Positions 11,263 through 22,987 of a stretch of DNA of 64,000 bases are shown piece by piece. Location: the NCBI GenBank assembly GCA_032622095.1, contig CP136064.1, positions 144,289,954 to 144,353,953 of the forward strand, written 5' to 3'. This DNA comes from Siphonodentalium dalli. Its lineage: Eukaryota > Mollusca > Scaphopoda > Gadilida > Siphonodentaliidae. Below the pieces are notes generated by a model. That model did not search any database, was not told the DNA's origin, and saw nothing but the letters and a program-made list of their open reading frames with translations. Numbering within the stretch: the stretch's first letter is position 1; each line of letters begins with the position of its first letter. The position numbers and the translations under genes are program-made.

Positions 11263-11766
11263 AAGGTGGAATGTTATGTACCGGTAACTTATGATCATGA
11301 TCCCGGAGTCCGATGAATTATAATTAATCCATTTTGTTTGACACAGCATTGCATGTCCATGTCTGCATGTTCGGTAAACATCCTCACTCGACTCAATGAC
11401 ACTGGTGAGTGGTGCCATTGCCATTCTGATTCTCCATATCATGTACTACCCTTCTCAAGTTCACACACATGTAGCTACTGTACTTCTAATCAGTCTAATG
11501 TACTATTCAGTATCTGAGTCAACATTCAATGACCTTTTACGGCATCAGCGTTGACTGCATTTCAGCGTTGAATGGCTGAGGAGTCCAGAATAGAACTATA
11601 ATCATCCTATTTTGCAATAATCATTACATTGTTTGCATTCTTATCCGAGTCAATGTCCATGATAATAACAGTTGAATACTGCGTAGCCTGATCTGCCACA
11701 CTCAGTGACTCACTGTGTCAGTCTGTGACCACATACCAGTCCAGTATGGGATATTTGGATTGGTCT
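11263..11766. other. No feature seen
   Basis: Ordinary-looking flanking DNA. No coding or repeat signal was recognised. Confidence 0.5.
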
Positions 11767-12240
11767 TCTTCTTCTTCTTTTTCTTCTTTTTCTTCTTCTT
11801 CTTCTTCTTCTTCTTCTTCTTCTTCTGTTAAGGTGCATTTACCGCAATTTTGCGTATTATCGCACCGTACTCGGAGTCGGAAGTGCACATATTTACAGTG
11901 AAGTAGTTATTTACATGTTGTTTTGGTCTCTATGCTTTCGGATGTTTCATTTTTGGAGTGGAGCAGAAAGAGAGCATGGTCTTGAAGAGCTTCTCGTCTC
12001 TGGTGGTGCGTTGCTCCACTTCCGCAGCATTCCAAAACTTTATTGTCCGAGGGAAGTAGGAATTTTTTTAGACATCTACCCCCGCAAACGTTAGATGGTA
12101 TTTTTGCTGGTGGCCTCTCGTGTTGGCTGTTTGTCTTTCTGATGTAATTGTCTGCTGGAATATCAACGGAGCCATACACTACTCGATGGAACATCACCAT
12201 GTCTGGTACATGTATGTATCTGCGACTGTCCAGTTATTCC
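11767..12240 (-). pseudogene. 3' end of another non-LTR retrotransposon with GAA-type tail
   Basis: On the minus strand the sequence encodes MVMFHRVVYGSVDIPADNY followed, in another frame, by FPRTIKFWNAA. These are the C-terminal hallmarks of many CR1/L2/Daphne-like reverse transcriptases (FHRxxxGxVDIP...FPRTIxxWN). A stop and a short 3' UTR follow. The element ends in an AAG/GAA microsatellite (11767-11826), which is best read as its 3' tail. The 5' part is missing, as in typical 5'-truncated insertions. It is not closely related to copies 1 and 2. Confidence 0.7.
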
Positions 12241-13680
12241 CATCTCCAGGGTTTCCGCGAGGGGAAAATTAATGAGTCCGTATTGGGGAAACACATAACG
12301 CGACGGGACGACCATGGTTCGTCCCGTCGGGGAAACTTTTGTTATTTGACACTGAAAAGTAGCAATTTCCTAACACCTAAGAGTTTCACAAAGCTACGTA
12401 TATATTACGCAAGTCAATCATTTCCATGGGTGCATTAATTCTGTTGATGGTATCCAGATAATCAATCGATTAATTTCGCACATAAGACTGCCTTCTGATT
12501 GAAGATTATATATAAATGAACAAGCTATGAGTTAGTGTTTACAAATTTATACAATAAGATAATATAAACCTATTTGCACGAGAATATGTTGCAGCACCAG
12601 ATATAGGGGAATGTGGGCCACAGTTAGACATGGGTCAGAGTGAGACATTGCCTCTAACATTTTCTCTAATATATGCAGACCAATATCAATGGCGCCAGTT
12701 CAGATATATTAGCCATATAACACATGTCACTATATTTGTTCAAAATGCTATCATCAGGTGAAGGTTGAATCTGGCCCAGCGACCATTTTTCAAGGCAAAA
12801 TTAATTAATTTAATTTTTGCAATTTTAAAGGAAAACAGTCTTTATTGGATAAATTTACGTATAATACTGATTGTAATACGACCCTGCCTAACTATGCTTA
12901 AAAGCCATGTTCTGATTGGCCAGTGGCCCGAGTTACCATGGCTATCTCGTTCCAGTTTTGTGGTACAATTCTACTTTTTCCAATTGTACCACGAAAAAAA
13001 ATATAAAAAAATCGGTTTATTCAGATCGCCGCACGCGATTTTTCCCGTCTTTTCTAACTCCGCGCAAACGGGGCATCAACGGAGTACACCCGCACCCGTA
13101 ACCCTTTGATTGAATTTTGCTACATCTTGACAATCTTGCGAATTTTCTAGCGATTTGTCGCTTGAAACCAGTTTGGTTGCCAATGAATATGGTCCAAATG
13201 ATGTTATGGTATATTGATATATGTTACGACCAAAGAAAGTTACTTAATAAGTATATTAAATGACAAAATAAATCCATGGGGCCGGGCTGTGCATTCGTCG
13301 ATTCGAATCTCGATCATATTCGATATTTCGGAATCAAGTTGAAAATGAAAGCGTTTGTTCACCAGTACAGAAGGGGAATAAGATTAGTTTAGTAAACTAG
13401 ATCATTTAGATCGCTTTGTGTAAGGAAAATGGTCCATAGTCGATGATCATATTCATGTTGTCCCAACAACGTTCAAAACAGAAATGACCGCATCGTATTT
13501 CCTGTACAATTTAAATGAAACGCACGGGCGCCGCTGAAAACAAATCGTTTTTTAGCCAATCACAACGATTATTTCTAGAAGAGGTGCCTCGAAAAGTCAA
13601 CGGGGGAATTTCATAACAAGACAAGACATTACCAGAGTACTCCGTGCAAAGAAATCGAGTACGCCCAATACGAATTACAC
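12241..13680. other. No gene recognised
   Basis: No reliable coding region or repeat. A small inverted pair around 12300-12330 (GACGGGACGA / TCGTCCCGTC) could fold into a hairpin. The satellite starts by degrees near 13680. Confidence 0.5.
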
Positions 13681-14513
13681 CACGAAATTTCATGTAGATC
13701 CGAGCAATACTGATCAAGTTATGACACGAACAGACATTGGACTGATGTACGAACACACTGACGGACTCTCGGACGGACAGATGTTTAAATAGTATACCCC
13801 TCTTAAAAAAAAGAGGGGGTGAAATAATAATAATACCCACTGACATTTGACCTGTTATCTTGGATGCGGCCATCGTCTGTATAGTTCCCAGTATCTGTAT
13901 CTTAAATCCTGTCTAATCTGGAAGGGAAAAGAGAGTGACACAAACAGAATGAAATATAAATCACGGTGCAAAAACAAGACATGGGGTATCGTCCGCTGAA
14001 TACCACCGCGTGGCATACTGCCTAACATATAACCTATGACTGATATACTCAGACAGATGGACACCAAAATTAGTATTTTCAAATAAACAAAGATTAACGA
14101 AAAACCTCTCAAGACGATTGAACATAAGCCATTGAATGGTGAACATCCATACCAAATTTGATATAGATCTGAGCAATACTGTTCAAGTTATGACACGAAC
14201 AGACATTGGACTGATGTACGAACACACTGACGGACGCTCGGACGGACAGATGTTTAAACAGTATACCCCTCTTAAAAAAAAGAGGGGGTATAATAATAAT
14301 AATACCCACTGACATTTGACCTGTTATCTTGGAAGGCGGCCATCGTCTGTATAGTTCCCAGTATATGTATCTTCTTAAATCCTGTCTAATCTAGAAGGGA
14401 AAAGAGAGACACAAACAGAATGAAATATAAATCACAGTGCAAAAACAAGACATGGGGTATCGTCCGCTGAATACCACCGCGTGGCATACTGCCTAAGATA
14501 TAACCTATGACTG
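13681..14513. repeat. ~470-bp satellite, left segment
   Basis: Nearly two monomers of the satellite described at 16868-22013, in the same orientation. The anchor GACAGATGTTTAAA recurs about 470 bp apart near 13775 and 14245. The outer monomer is the most diverged, as is usual at array edges. The segment was split from the main array by the insertion at 14514-16867. Confidence 0.9.
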
Positions 14514-14751
14514 CATATATGTAATTATTCCAAAGTGGCTCAAACAGGCGTTACGCTACTTAGTGCAATGAGTAACACAAAGGGGCGTCGATCAATGAAT
14601 AGAGATTAATTACGCGCAGTATGTATAGGGGATAAGTACAAACAGGCGTTACGCTGCTTAGGGCATTGAGTAACACAAAGGGGCGTCAATAAAATTAAAG
14701 AATTAATTACGCGCAGTGTGGATATGGGATCAGTACAAACAGGCGGTGGTT

Positions 14752-14952
14752 TTGACAAAGAGTCTTTTCAAATGACCACGCGCAGATCACCACCAGTCGA
14801 GCACCAATAGGCGTGTCCCAAATATGCGGCGCACCAATGAGCGTTCGCCAACATATACGATAAAGTTTGCACCGCCGGTTTTGGACACGCCTATTGGTGC
14901 GCGAACGGTGGTCACATGCGCGTGGTAAGTTGAAAAGACTCTTTTTCATAAA
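14752..14952. repeat. ~200-bp foldback element
   Basis: Two ~70-bp arms in inverted orientation, each with AAGAGTCTTTTCAA, CCACGCGCA and ACCAATAGGCGTGTCC, around a ~55-nt centre. MITE-like, nested in the KDZ-type element. Confidence 0.75.
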
Positions 14953-15335
14953 CAACGGAAGATTTTGCAATAATAATATTTTATTTAAATAACACTAGAT
15001 AATTATACACAGAAGATCCATAAACACTTTATGTGATACTCATACATTGCTAATAACAGTTATATTATATTTTTAATCAGTGTCAGTCAAGCGCATAGCC
15101 AGGGACAGGGTTCCGAAATAAGGGTGGGGGTTTGAAAATTGGGGGTTCCAGCAATGCCACAGGCATTTCCCGAAGGGTGTAGGTCTGAGTTGGGGGAGGT
15201 TCCGGCAGGGGGACACTCTGAGGGGTTTTTTTTTAGTGGTGTTGTAGATCATGTTAAGTTCTTTGGATTTTGATTCACATATCGTAACAAACGATGCAAT
15301 CATACACACAATAACTAACAACTCATGGAATATTA

Positions 15336-15771
15336 AAGATGTTCTGTCCGCATGGAATATGCCTGGGATTTCAAATAATGTTGTCATATGAATTGCACCA
15401 GACAGCTCTTGATATCCAACTGAGACACTTTGATAACGAAATGAGACGAAAGATAATATATGACAATTCGTGCAAATTACACTTATACGCGCTGCTACCT
15501 GATTCGGCCAGATTTGAACATGCAAAGTTTTATGTCGACCGATTGCATTTGCGGTGCTCGTTTTGAAAAAGATATGCGAACTTACAAAGCAGACACCACT
15601 ATTATAGAGACACATGTTAAAACAGCCATGCAGCTGGTGGAACAGGTCAATGGCGGTCTTAGACGCATACAAACTCAACTGACGTACTACTACTATGGTA
15701 ACTCTTTTTTTTATCGATGCACCCTTCCCCCTGTTTCGAAGCGCAAGAAATACGGCTGCGTGTACCATTAA
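15336..15771 (+). pseudogene. KDZ-family (Zisupton-like) transposase fragment, frameshifted
   Basis: The first frame (15339-15566) reads FCPHGICLGFQ, then YDNSCKLHLYALL and FYVDRLHLR. The second frame (from about 15550) continues with ETHVKTAMQLVEQVNGGLRR and IQTQLTYY. This is the ordered C-terminal signature of Kyakuja-Dileera-Zisupton transposases: CPHG, YDxACxLHxY, VDRFHxxxH, then NxQxxEQxNxxLRRI. A frameshift lies in the VDRLH region and no longer ORF surrounds it, so only the end of an old gene remains. The family is known from fungi and from animals such as fish and cnidarians. Assignment rests on motif order, without a database search. Confidence 0.72.
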
Positions 15772-16057
15772 GTTTTTAGGTGGCGTTTATTGTCTAATTA
15801 TTTGTAACCACCAACACATTGTGTTGAACACAATAACGACTGTGTGACAACAGCTTAGCCAAATGCACGCCATCAACAATGGCTTCTTATACCCAGCGTC
15901 CCAACGCCGGATACCATGCCCATAAATACTAAGCATCTCGAATTACGGTATCAGTTTCCAAAATGCCTTTACGCAAATGTGAGATAAATCGTGCTCTCGA
16001 GAAGGGCAAATATGCTGTGGACAAACTTCTTGCCGTGGATATACCAGCAGCTTTTGT

Positions 16058-16292
16058 TTAGGCCAAAAAAAAGAAGATGCAATGTTTCCGTACATCGACC
16101 GACCCTAAAAATAACCCGCCGACCCTAATCTTTTTATTTATATTTTGAGAAAAAGACAAAATTATCACTGTTTTTACCACTAAATGCTCATAAATATTGA
16201 TGATCATTAGTGTGCAAAACACATGGTTTCTAACATATGCCTGTGAAAAGTGACCGTTATCGGAAACATACAATCTTTTTTTTTGGGCCTTA
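16058..16292. mobile_element. 235-bp MITE with TTAGGCC termini
   Basis: Starts TTAGGCC and ends GGCCTTA. The ends are inverted repeats of ~32 bp that contain an A-rich tract and GTTTCCG. The interior carries GACCGACCCTAAAAATAACC. A relative with the same ends lies at 31001-33737. Confidence 0.75.
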
Positions 16293-16867
16293 CACATCGA
16301 CCAAGAAGACGACTGCGACATACATGGGCGCAAGGAAGATTTCGCACCCACCACGATCACGCCGCCACAACCAAGCAATCGACGCCAACGAAAGCCAAGA
16401 ATTCTTTATACGCCAAACTGATATAATTATAAAATAATTCGTGTATTATTATTAGCCATGCATCATACATAACTATCGCATTCATAATTATCATTAAATA
16501 ATGTATAAACAAAGTGTTTTTTCTCAATCAACAACACATTACCAACACGGGTCCAGGATTGTTTTATTTGTTTTATTATATTATTTTGAAAAATAATTTG
16601 ACATAAAATAATAAAATAACAAAATAATGTTACCGGGCACCTGATCACAGAACTGTCAAGCCTCTAGTTTCCTACCAGTACAAAAATCCCTGAATTATTG
16701 GCCAAATCGCGGCGATCCCAATTGGGCGTAATTTGAACTGGAGCGCGCGAATGGGTAATTGGATACTGGCCGCAACTGAGTAAAGTATCCAACGCCGGTA
16801 TGAGTGATTCATTGTACACAAGGCGCGTAACGCTCGATTGGGCGCTTTTGGGAAATTTACATACCTC

Positions 16868-19800
16868 ATGACTGATATACTCAGACAAATGGACACCAAA
16901 ATTAGTATTTTCAAATAAACAAAGATGAACGAAAAACCTAAACAAGTCGATTGAACATAAACCATTGAATGATGAACATCCGTACCAAATTTCATGTAGA
17001 TCCGAGCAATACTGTTCAAGTTATGACACGAACAGACATTGGACTGATGTACGAACACACTGACGGACAGACAGATGTTTAAACAGCATACCCCTCTTAA
17101 AAAAAAGAGGGGGTATAATAATAATACCCACTGACATTTGACCTGTTATCTTGGATGCGACCATCGTCTGTATAATTCCCAGTATCTGTATCTTCTTAAA
17201 TCCTGTCTAATCTGGAAGGGAAAAGAGAGAGACACAAACAGAATGAAATATAAATCACGGTGCAAAAACAAGACATGGGGTATCGTCCGCTGAATACCAC
17301 TGCGTGGCATACTGCCTAACATAACCTATGACTGATATACTCAGACAGATGGACACCAAAATTAGTATTTTCAAATAAACAAAGATGAACGAAAAACCTA
17401 AACAAGACGCTTGAACATAAGCCATTGAATGGTGAACATCCGTACCAAATTTCATGTAGATCCGAGCAATACTGTTCAAGTTATGACACGAACAGACATT
17501 GGACTGATGTACGAACACACTGACGGACGCTCGGACGGACAGATGTTTAAACAGTATACCCGTCTTAAAAAAAGAGGGGGGTATAATAATAATACCCACT
17601 GACATTTGACCTGTTATCTTGGATGCGGCCATCGTCTGTATAGTTCCCAGTATCTGTATCTTCTTAAATCCTGTCTAATCTGGAAGGGAAAAGAGAGAGA
17701 CACAAACAGAATGAAATATAAATCACGGTGCAAAACAAGACATGGGGTATCGTCCGCTGAATACCACCGCGTGGCATACTGCCTAACATATAACCTATGA
17801 CTGATATACTCAGACAGATGGACACCAAAATTAGTATTTTCAAATAAACAAAAATGAACGAAAAACCTAAACAAGACGATTGAACTTAAGTTATTGAATG
17901 GTCAACATCCGTACCAAATTTGATGTAGATCCGAGCAATACTGTTCAAGTTATGACACGAACAGACATTGGACTGATGTACGAACACACTGACGGACGCT
18001 CGGACAGACAGATGTTTAAACAGTATACCCCTCTTTAAAAAAAGAGGGGGTATAATAATAATAATACCCACTGACATTGGACCTGTTATCATGGATGCGG
18101 CCATCGTCTGTATAGTTCCCAGTATCTGTTTCTTCTTAAATCCTGTCTAATCTGGAAGAGAAATGAGAGAGACACAAACAGAATGAAATATAAATCACGG
18201 TGCAAAAACAAGACATGGGGTATCGTCCGCTGAATACCACCGCGTGGCATACTGCCTAACATATAACCTATGACTGATATACTCAGACAGATGGACACCA
18301 AAATTAGTATTTTCAAATAAACAAAGATGAACGAAAAACCTCTCAAAACGATTGAACATAAGCCATTGAATGGTGAACATCCGTACGAAATTTGATATAG
18401 ATCTGAGCAATACTGTTCAAGTTATGACACGAACAGACATTGGACTGATGTACGAACACACTGACGGACGCTCGGACGGACAGATGTTTAAACAGTATAC
18501 CCCTCTTAAAAAAAAGAGGGGGTATAATAATAATAATACCCACTGACATTTGACCTGTTATCTTGGATGCGGCCATCGTCTGTATAGTTCCCAGTATCTG
18601 TATCTTCTTAAATCCTGTCTAATCTGGAAGGGAAAAGAGAGAGACACAAACAGAATGAAATATAAATCACGGTGCAAAAACAAGACATGGGGTATCGTCC
18701 GCTGAATACCACCGCGTGGCATACTGCCTAACATAACCTATGACTGATATACTCAGACAGATGGACACCAAAATTAGTATTTTCAAATAAACAAAGATGA
18801 ACGAAAAACCTAAACAAGACGATTGAACATAAGCCATTGAATGGTGAACATCCGTACCAAATTTCATGTAGATCCGAGCAATATATACTGTTCAAGTTAT
18901 GACACGAACAGACATTGGACTGATGTACGAACACACTGACGGACGCTCGGATGGACAGATGTTTAAACAGTATACCCGTCTTAAAAAAAAGAGGGGGTAT
19001 AATAATAATAATACCCACTGACATTTGACCTGTTATCTTGGATGCGGCCATCGTCTGTATAGTTCCCAGTATCTGTATCTTCTTAAATCCTGTCTAATCT
19101 GGAAGGGAAAAGAGAGAGACACAAACAGAATGAAATATAAATCACGGTGCAAAACAAGACATGGGGTATCGTCCGCTGAATACCACCGCGTGGCATACTG
19201 CCTAACATATAACCTATGACTGATATACTCAGACAGATGGACACCAAAATTAGTATTTTCAAATAAACAAGGATGAACGAAAAACCTAAACAAGACGATT
19301 GAACATAAGTCATTGAATGGTGAACATCCGTACCAAATTTGATGTAGATCCGAGCAATACTGTTCATGTTATGACATGAACAGACATTTGACTGATGTAC
19401 GAACACACTGACGGACGCTCGGACGGACAGATGTTTAAACAGTATACACCTCTTTAAAAAAAGAGGGGGTATAATAATAATAATACCCACTGACATTTGA
19501 CCTGTTATCTTGGATGCGGCCATCGTCTGTATAGTTCCCAGTATCTGTATCTTCTTAAATCCTGTCTAATCTGGAAGGGAAAAGAGAGAGACACAAACAG
19601 AATGAAATATAAATCACGGTGCAAAAACAAGACATGGGGTATCGTCCGCTGAATACCACCGCGTGGCATACTGCCTAACATATAACCTATGACTGATATA
19701 CTCAGACAGATGGACACCAAAATTAGTATTTTCAAATAAACAAAGATGAACGAAAAACCTATCAAGACGATTGAACATAAGCCATTGAATGGTGAACATC

Positions 19801-22013
19801 CGTACCAAATTTGATATAGATCTGAGCAATACTGTTCAAGTTATGACACGAACAGACATTGGACTGATGTATGAACACACTGACGGACACTCAGACGGAC
19901 AGATGTTTAAAAACAGTATACCCCTCTTAAAAAAAAGAGGGGGTGTAATAATAATAATACCCACTGACATTTGACCTGTTATCTTGGATGCGGCCATCGT
20001 CTGTATAGTTCCCAGTATCTGTATCTTCTTAAATCCTGTCTAATCTGGAAGGGAAAAGAGAGAGACACAAACAGAATGAAATATAAATCACGGTGCAAAA
20101 ACAAGACATGGGGTATCGTCCGCTGAATACCACCGCGTGGCATACTGCCTAACATATAACCTATGACTGATATACTCAGACAGATGGACACCAAAATTAG
20201 TATTTTCAAATAAACAAAGATGAACGAAAAACCTAAACAAGACGTTTGAACATAAGCCATTGAATGGTGAACATCCGTACCAAATTTCATGTAGATCCGA
20301 GCAATACTGTTAAAGTTATGACACAAACAGACATTGGACTGATGTACGAACACACTGACGGACGCTCGGACAGACAGATGTTTAAACAGTATATCACTCT
20401 TTAAAAAAAGAGGGGGTATAATAATAATAATACCCACTGACATTTGACCTGTTATCATGGATGCGGCCATCGTCTGTATAGTTCCCAGTATCTGTATCTT
20501 CTTAAATCCTGTCTAATCTGGAAGGGAAAAGAGAGAGACACAAACAGAATGAAATATAAATCACGGTGCAAAAACAAGACATGGGGTATCGTCCGCTGAA
20601 TACCACCGCGTGGCATACTGCCTAACATATAACCTATGACTGATTTACTCAGACAGATGGACACCAAAATTAGTATTTTCAAATAAACAAAGATGAACGA
20701 AAAACCTCTCAAGACGATTGAACATAAGCCATTGAATGGTGAACATCCGTACCAAATTTGATATAGATCTGAGCAATACTGTTCAAGTTATGACACGAAC
20801 AGACATTGGACTGATGTACGAACACACTGACGGACGCTCGGACGGACAGATGTTTAAACAGTATACCCCTCTTAAAAAAAAGAGGGGTATAATAATAATA
20901 ACACCCACTGACATTTGACCTATTATCTTGGATGCGGCCATCGTCTGTATAGTTCCCAGTATCTGTATCTTCTTAAATCCTGTCTAATCTGGAAGGGAAA
21001 AGAGAGAGACACAAACAGAATGAAATATAAATCACGGTGCAAAAACAAGACATGGGGTATCGTCCGCTGAATACCACCGCATGGCATACTGCCTAACATA
21101 TAACCTATGACTGATATACTCAGACAGATGGACACCAAAATTAGTATTTTCAAATAAACAAAGATGAACGAAAAACCTAAACAAGACGATTGAACATAAG
21201 CCATTGAATGGTGAACATCCGTACCAAATTTCATGTAGATCCGAGCAATACTGTTCAAGTTATGACACGAACAGACATTGGACTGATGTACGAACACACT
21301 GACGGACGCTCGGACGGACAGATGTTTAAACAGTATACCCCTCTTAAAAAAAAGAGGGGGTATAATAATAATAATACCCACTGACATTTGACCTGTTATC
21401 TTGGATGCGGCCATCATCTGTATAGTTCCCAGTATCTGTATCTTCTTAAATCCTGTCTAATCTGGAAGGGAAAAGAGAGAGACACAAACAGAATGAAATA
21501 TAAATCACGGTGCAAAAACAAGACATGGGGTATCGTCCGCTGAATACCACCGCGTGGCATACTGCCTAACATATAACCTATGACTGATATACTCAGACTG
21601 GTATTTTCAAATAAACAAACATGAACGAAAAACCTAAACAAGACGATTGAACATAAGCCATTGAATGGTGAACATCCGTACCAAATTTGATGTAGATCCG
21701 AGCAATACTGTTCAAGTTATCACACGAACAGACATTGGACCGATGTACGAACACACTGACGGACGCTCGGACGGACAGATGTTTAAACAGTATACCCCTC
21801 TTAAAAAAAAGAGGGGGTATAATAATAATAATACCTACTGACATTTGACCTGTTATCTTGGATGCGGCCATCGTCTGTATAGTTACCAGTATCTGTATCT
21901 TCTTAAATCCTGTCTAAACTGGAAGGGAAAAGAGAGAGACACAAACAGAATGAAATTTAAATCACGGTGCAAAAACAAGACATAGGGTATCGTCCGCTGA
22001 ATACCACCGCGTG
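16868..22013. repeat. ~470-bp satellite with trimeric higher-order structure
   Basis: About eleven head-to-tail monomers. Each carries a hairpin (ATACCCCTCTT, A-run, AAGAGGGGGTAT), the word GTTTAAAC or a close variant, and CACACTGACGGACGCTCGGA. Monomers fall into three types. A has GATATAGATCTGAG. B has TTTCATGTAGATCC and CCCGTCTT. C has TTTGATGTAGATCC and CTCTTTAAA. The order is B B C A B C A B A B C. Diagnostic variants recur at ~1.42 kb (17562 and 18978; 18031 and 19450), three monomers apart. The array breaks off at 22013 inside a foldback element. Confidence 0.92.
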
Positions 22014-22311
22014 ATATCGCAATAAACATTGAAATAGTTACCAAGGAGAAATTCCATAATTGTAAACGATGCAAATCAAATTTGCTCACCGTCACTTAAT
22101 TCTTGCAATTTGGAGTTGTAACCTTAATTCACCTTAGCAGAGAATTACATTATTAAGGAACAGGTAATAACTAAGAAATATATTCCCTGCATTATTTTTT
22201 TGACTTTATAAGGTTCCCCATTAAAACTTCAAATTGTTATGAGGTTTTAGTTCTGTTGGAATATGATCTCTATCGGTGTTAGCCAGAGTAGAGATTCTTG
22301 GCATAATCTAG
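22014..22311. mobile_element. Half of a foldback element (family M1)
   Basis: Right half of the element seen complete at 48336-48765. It starts at an internal ATATCGCAATAAACAT and runs to the terminal arm with AGAGTAGAGATTCTTGGCAT. It abuts the satellite directly, so the array edge was made by a deletion or insertion within M1. Confidence 0.75.
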
Positions 22312-22987
22312 GGGACACCTGTGCAATCCCTGCTGATGTCGCATGTTTTTCAGGAGAACCTCACAAAACAATGAAAAATTAGAAAGCAGAAATTATATTT
22401 GGCCTTGTGACATCACAATTAGCCGAGGAGAATTAGCTGCCGAGGTGTCACAGGTGGTGAAACCTTGAGTCAATCACCAGTTTCCAAACTGGTATTTCAT
22501 ACATTATAAAAAGGTTCAATATATTTAGAGGGTAATGTTTAGTTAAATTTAATTAATATTACATTCATTTATTCCTATTACTGTGGTGGAAATATTAACT
22601 GCTTTAAAGTACATGATGATCTTGTTAACTAGTAAAATGTTCGAATGGCAATTTAATTGTGTTCAATATTGATTCTAGAAACTCAACATTATGTTACATG
22701 TAGGTGTGTGCATGAAATATCTGGTATATTAGTCCCTTATGAAAAATTACCAGATGTTAATTAACATGTTATTTTGGATGATACATCATGTTATAATCGT
22801 GATAAATCATGTTAAAACATTGTTTGATGTCCTAAATTTTATTAAAATTAAACATGTTAATTACAACATGTTGTTTTGGGCGATAAGTCATGTTACAAAC
22901 ATGGCGCTTTGTCATAATTGTGTAGAATGGTTAATGGATTAGTTACATGGGCTTTTATCAGTAATTGCACTGTAACATTAATGCTTA
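22312..22987. other. No gene seen between two M1 elements
   Basis: AT-rich. It contains several AACATGTT/CATGTTA-type words around 22750-22880 and no coding signal. Confidence 0.5.

Larger units (their letters stand above)
14514..16867 (+). mobile_element. 2.35-kb TIR element inserted in the satellite, with KDZ-type transposase remnant
   Basis: Satellite sequence stops after ATGACTG at 14507-14513 and resumes with another ATGACTG at 16868-16874, so the insert is flanked by a short duplication. The two ends are imperfect inverted repeats of ~38 bp: TATGTAA...CAAACAGGCGTTACGC on the left, and the complement of GCGTAACGCTCG...TTACATA on the right. A subterminal block with GGCGTTACGCT and GGGGCGTC is repeated twice (~14545-14735). 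The interior holds a transposase fragment, a foldback element and a MITE. Exact duplication length is unclear (7 to 13 bp). Confidence 0.7.

Noticed and set aside
11767-11826. Stand-alone GAA/TTC microsatellite
   Set aside because: It directly follows the 3' UTR of a non-LTR fragment and is better explained as its 3' tail.
13290-13330. tRNA or tRNA-derived SINE (GATTCGAATCTCG resembles a B box)
   Set aside because: No A box at the right distance, no cloverleaf and no tail.
15073-15768. 231-codon open frame on the minus strand
   Set aside because: It lies antisense to the KDZ transposase remnant, has no recognisable motif, and ends in a GGGGGTT-rich low-complexity region.
13681-22013. Many open frames of 60-164 codons on the minus strand (MAASKITGQMSVGIIIII... 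type)
   Set aside because: They repeat with every satellite monomer, break at monomer indels, and encode low-complexity Ile and Ser/Val runs from TAATAATAA and A/T tracts. They are by-products of the satellite.
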